Positions 62,075 to 64,000 of a stretch of 64,000 nucleotides of DNA are shown in pieces. The notes beneath the pieces were generated by a model. That model was given only the letters and a program-made list of their open reading frames with translations. It was not told the origin of the DNA and ran no database searches. The translations under genes were made by a program, and so were the position numbers. Location of the stretch: the NCBI RefSeq assembly GCF_023502205.1, contig NZ_JAMFLG010000004.1, positions 124,001 through 188,000 of the forward strand, read 5' to 3'. How positions within the stretch are numbered: the stretch's first letter is position 1; every line of letters begins with the position of its first letter. Source of the DNA: Aquiflexum sp. TKW24L. GTDB lineage: Bacteria > Bacteroidota > Bacteroidia > Cytophagales > Cyclobacteriaceae.

Positions 62075-63376
62075 ATGGAAAAAATCAGCCTATTTTGGTT
62101 CAGGAGAGATTTGAGGTTGGAGGACAATACCGGTCTGTATTATGCTTACATGCATGAGAAAAATGTCTTGCCACTCTTTATTTTTGACATCGATATTTTA
62201 GACAAACTCGAAGACAAGAATGATGCAAGAGTTGGATTTATCCATTCGCAAATCTTGAATCTGAGAGAGGAATTTAAAAAATTCGGAAGTACGATTTTGG
62301 TAAAATATGGGAAGCCTATTGACATTTTCCGCCAACTTTTAGCAGAATTCGACATTCAGAATGTCTATACTAACCGCGACTACGAGCCCTATGCAAAAGT
62401 ACGCGACCAATCCATCAAAGACTTACTAAAAGAAAAAGAGATTCAGTTTTTGGACTTCAAAGACCAAGTCATCTTCGAAAAGGAAGAAATCGTCAATGGC
62501 AGCGGGGAATTTTACAAAGTCTTTACACCTTACAGCAGAGTGTGGCTAGAAAAATTCAGCAAAGCAGCTATCCAACTTTTGCAGCTTGATCCTAATAAAA
62601 ACAACTTTTATCAGTCACCTCCACTACCTATCCCGAGTCTATCGGATATGGGTTTTAAGAAATCTGACATCCAAATTCCATTTTTGGATATAGACAAACC
62701 TTTGATCCAAAAATACGATTCACTCCGGAATTTCCCAGGAATCAAGGGAACCTCAAGGCTTGGAATTCACTTAAGGTTTGGGACCATCAGCGTCAGAAAA
62801 CTTGCTCTAGAAGCCTCAAAACTCAATGCAACATACCTCAATGAATTAATCTGGAGAGAATTTTATATGATGATCCTCCACAATAATCCCCGAGTGGTAA
62901 ATCAAGCTTTTAAACCACAATATGACAAAATACCTTGGAGGAATGCTGAGGAAGATTTTGAGAAATGGTGTGAAGGCCGGACCGGTTATCCGATCGTAGA
63001 CGCCGGCATGCGGGAGCTTAATGCCACCGGTTTTATGCACAATAGAGTAAGAATGATAGTCGCCAGTTTTCTCACCAAACATCTTTTGATTGATTGGCGA
63101 TGGGGAGAAGCGTACTTTGCTGGGAAATTGTTGGATTTCGAATTGTCTTCCAACAATGGAGGTTGGCAATGGGCCGCAGGAACGGGTACGGATGCACAGC
63201 CTTATTTCAGGGTTTTCAATCCAGAATCCCAAACCGAAAAGTTTGACAAAGACCTCCTATATATTAAAAAATGGGTACCAGAATATGGGACATCCGATTA
63301 TCCAAAGCCTATGGTCGACCACAAATTTGCACGGGAAAGAGCCATAGAAACATACAAAACAGCATTGAACACATGA
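62075..63376 (+). CDS. Deoxyribodipyrimidine photolyase
   Basis: 433 residues, cryptochrome/photolyase family. N-terminal antenna domain begins LFWFRRDLRLEDNTGL; the FAD domain shows WREFYMMILH, GRTGYPIVDAGMREL, the tryptophan-rich NNGGWQWAAGTGTDAQPYF and FNPESQTEKFD. This is the class I CPD photolyase pattern: light-driven repair of pyrimidine dimers. Some relatives repair (6-4) products, so the substrate is likely but not certain. It shares ATGA with the next gene. Confidence 0.93.
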   Translation: MEKISLFWFRRDLRLEDNTGLYYAYMHEKNVLPLFIFDIDILDKLEDKNDARVGFIHSQILNLREEFKKFGSTILVKYGKPIDIFRQLLAEFDIQNVYTNRDYEPYAKVRDQSIKDLLKEKEIQFLDFKDQVIFEKEEIVNGSGEFYKVFTPYSRVWLEKFSKAAIQLLQLDPNKNNFYQSPPLPIPSLSDMGFKKSDIQIPFLDIDKPLIQKYDSLRNFPGIKGTSRLGIHLRFGTISVRKLALEASKLNATYLNELIWREFYMMILHNNPRVVNQAFKPQYDKIPWRNAEEDFEKWCEGRTGYPIVDAGMRELNATGFMHNRVRMIVASFLTKHLLIDWRWGEAYFAGKLLDFELSSNNGGWQWAAGTGTDAQPYFRVFNPESQTEKFDKDLLYIKKWVPEYGTSDYPKPMVDHKFARERAIETYKTALNT

Positions 63377-64000
63377 ACATAGGAGACAAAGTCCGTTTGC
63401 TTCACGGCAACGAACAAGGAGTTATAGTAAAAATATCCGCAAGCGGACGGGTGGAAGTGGAGATCGAAGACGGGTTCCGTATCCCTGCAATGAAGAATGA
63501 GATTGTAGTCATTTCCAGTGCTGAAAAGCAATATTTCGGCGAGTCTAAGGAAATTGTGGCCGACCAGCCTAGTTCCTTTTCGAAGATCAAAACTTCAAAA
63601 GAAGATGGCTTGTTTCTCGCTTATCTTCCTCTCAATGACAAAGACCACAGCATCTACATTAGCAATAATACCGACCGGGACTATCTCCTGATGGCTACTG
63701 AAGTCTATGGCGGCAATGGACAAACCATTTTTTCAGGATTGATCAAAAAGAAAATTTCCCAGAAACTGGGCGAAAAATCCATCCACGATTTTGAGGAATG
63801 GCCGATGCTATTGGTACAGTTTTTCCCCATCCATCCCAAAATCGAGAAGATGGAACCTTCTTTTGAGAGAAGGCTAAAATTTAAGGCTTCTTCCTTTTTC
63901 AAAAGCCGTGGAACTGCACCTATTTTGGACAAAAGTGGCTATGTGTTCAAGCTTTCAGATCAGACTAAAGAAATTGACATCCAAAAACTAAACGAACAGC
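63373..64000 (+). CDS. DUF2027/Smr-type protein, N-terminal part
   Basis: The first 209 codons lie in the window; no stop is reached. It starts at ATG 63373, overlapping the photolyase stop by four bases (ATGA), so the two are translationally coupled. The beginning (MNIGDKVRLLHGNEQGVIVKI) is a small beta-barrel like those of MutS2/Smr-related proteins, and the rest matches DUF2027 proteins that end in an Smr domain, which would be beyond the edge. A role in DNA or RNA structure handling is possible but not shown. Confidence 0.75.
   Translation, partial: MNIGDKVRLLHGNEQGVIVKISASGRVEVEIEDGFRIPAMKNEIVVISSAEKQYFGESKEIVADQPSSFSKIKTSKEDGLFLAYLPLNDKDHSIYISNNTDRDYLLMATEVYGGNGQTIFSGLIKKKISQKLGEKSIHDFEEWPMLLVQFFPIHPKIEKMEPSFERRLKFKASSFFKSRGTAPILDKSGYVFKLSDQTKEIDIQKLNEQ

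Overview
This 64-kb window is a chromosomal stretch of a member of the Bacteroidota, most likely of the Cytophagales/Cyclobacteriaceae type. Evidence: gene starts lack Shine-Dalgarno motifs, several promoters carry a TAnnTTTG -7 box, outer-membrane barrels and lipoproteins are frequent, and the gene content (menaquinone genes, Porin-type barrel, TamB, long NIF3 form, PadR plus large FtsX permeases, Xre-RES module) is typical of that phylum. The genus call is inference; there are no rRNA or tRNA genes to anchor it.

Layout. 0-6 kb: a cut FtsX-type permease, then miaE, a putative porin and lpxK packed on the minus strand with overlaps, and divergent NIF3 and zinc-ribbon genes ending in a clear terminator. 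6-10.3 kb: a small exported protein, a phosphatase, then menI-menF-menD (menaquinone entry steps). 10.3-13.8 kb: an extracellular GH16 glucanase lipoprotein, an HTH-membrane regulator and an Xre-RES toxin-antitoxin pair. 13.8-20.8 kb: a LysR regulator divergent from hutH, followed by hutI and hutU (histidine to formiminoglutamate); the spacers between these genes are filled with palindromic repeats.

20.7-27.1 kb is an accessory patch: an orphan HicB, the last 52 codons of a lost permease, an intact 872-residue FtsX permease with its PadR regulator and inverted-repeat operator, a serine hydrolase, a LuxR-type membrane regulator and the broken tail of an enolase-superfamily gene. A 59-bp direct repeat occurs at both ends of this patch. 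27.6-28.7 kb is a gene-free repeat field.

28.7-50 kb: fatty-acid hydroxylase, KatG, an Ntn amidohydrolase, a GH13 protein with an unusual active-site substitution, a mosaic N6-adenine methyltransferase (probable type IIG R-M), several barrel and membrane proteins, CorA, and a thiol-peroxide stress group (OhrR-like MarR, DoxX, old-yellow-enzyme, glutathione peroxidase) headed by a promoter flanked by two identical dyads. Then come an M42 peptidase and a long amidophosphoribosyltransferase. 50-64 kb: a sigma-54 response regulator tail-to-tail with a hybrid histidine kinase, HNH nuclease, smpB, tsaD, tamB, a photolyase and the start of a DUF2027 protein.

I did not find one unmistakable new defence or mobile system. 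The best leads are regulatory and repeat-related: the double dyad at the gpx promoter, the PadR operator, the 59-bp repeat pair bordering two broken genes, a palindromic repeat family that also appears inside a coding sequence, and G-free CAA-rich mRNA leaders before smpB and the hut genes.
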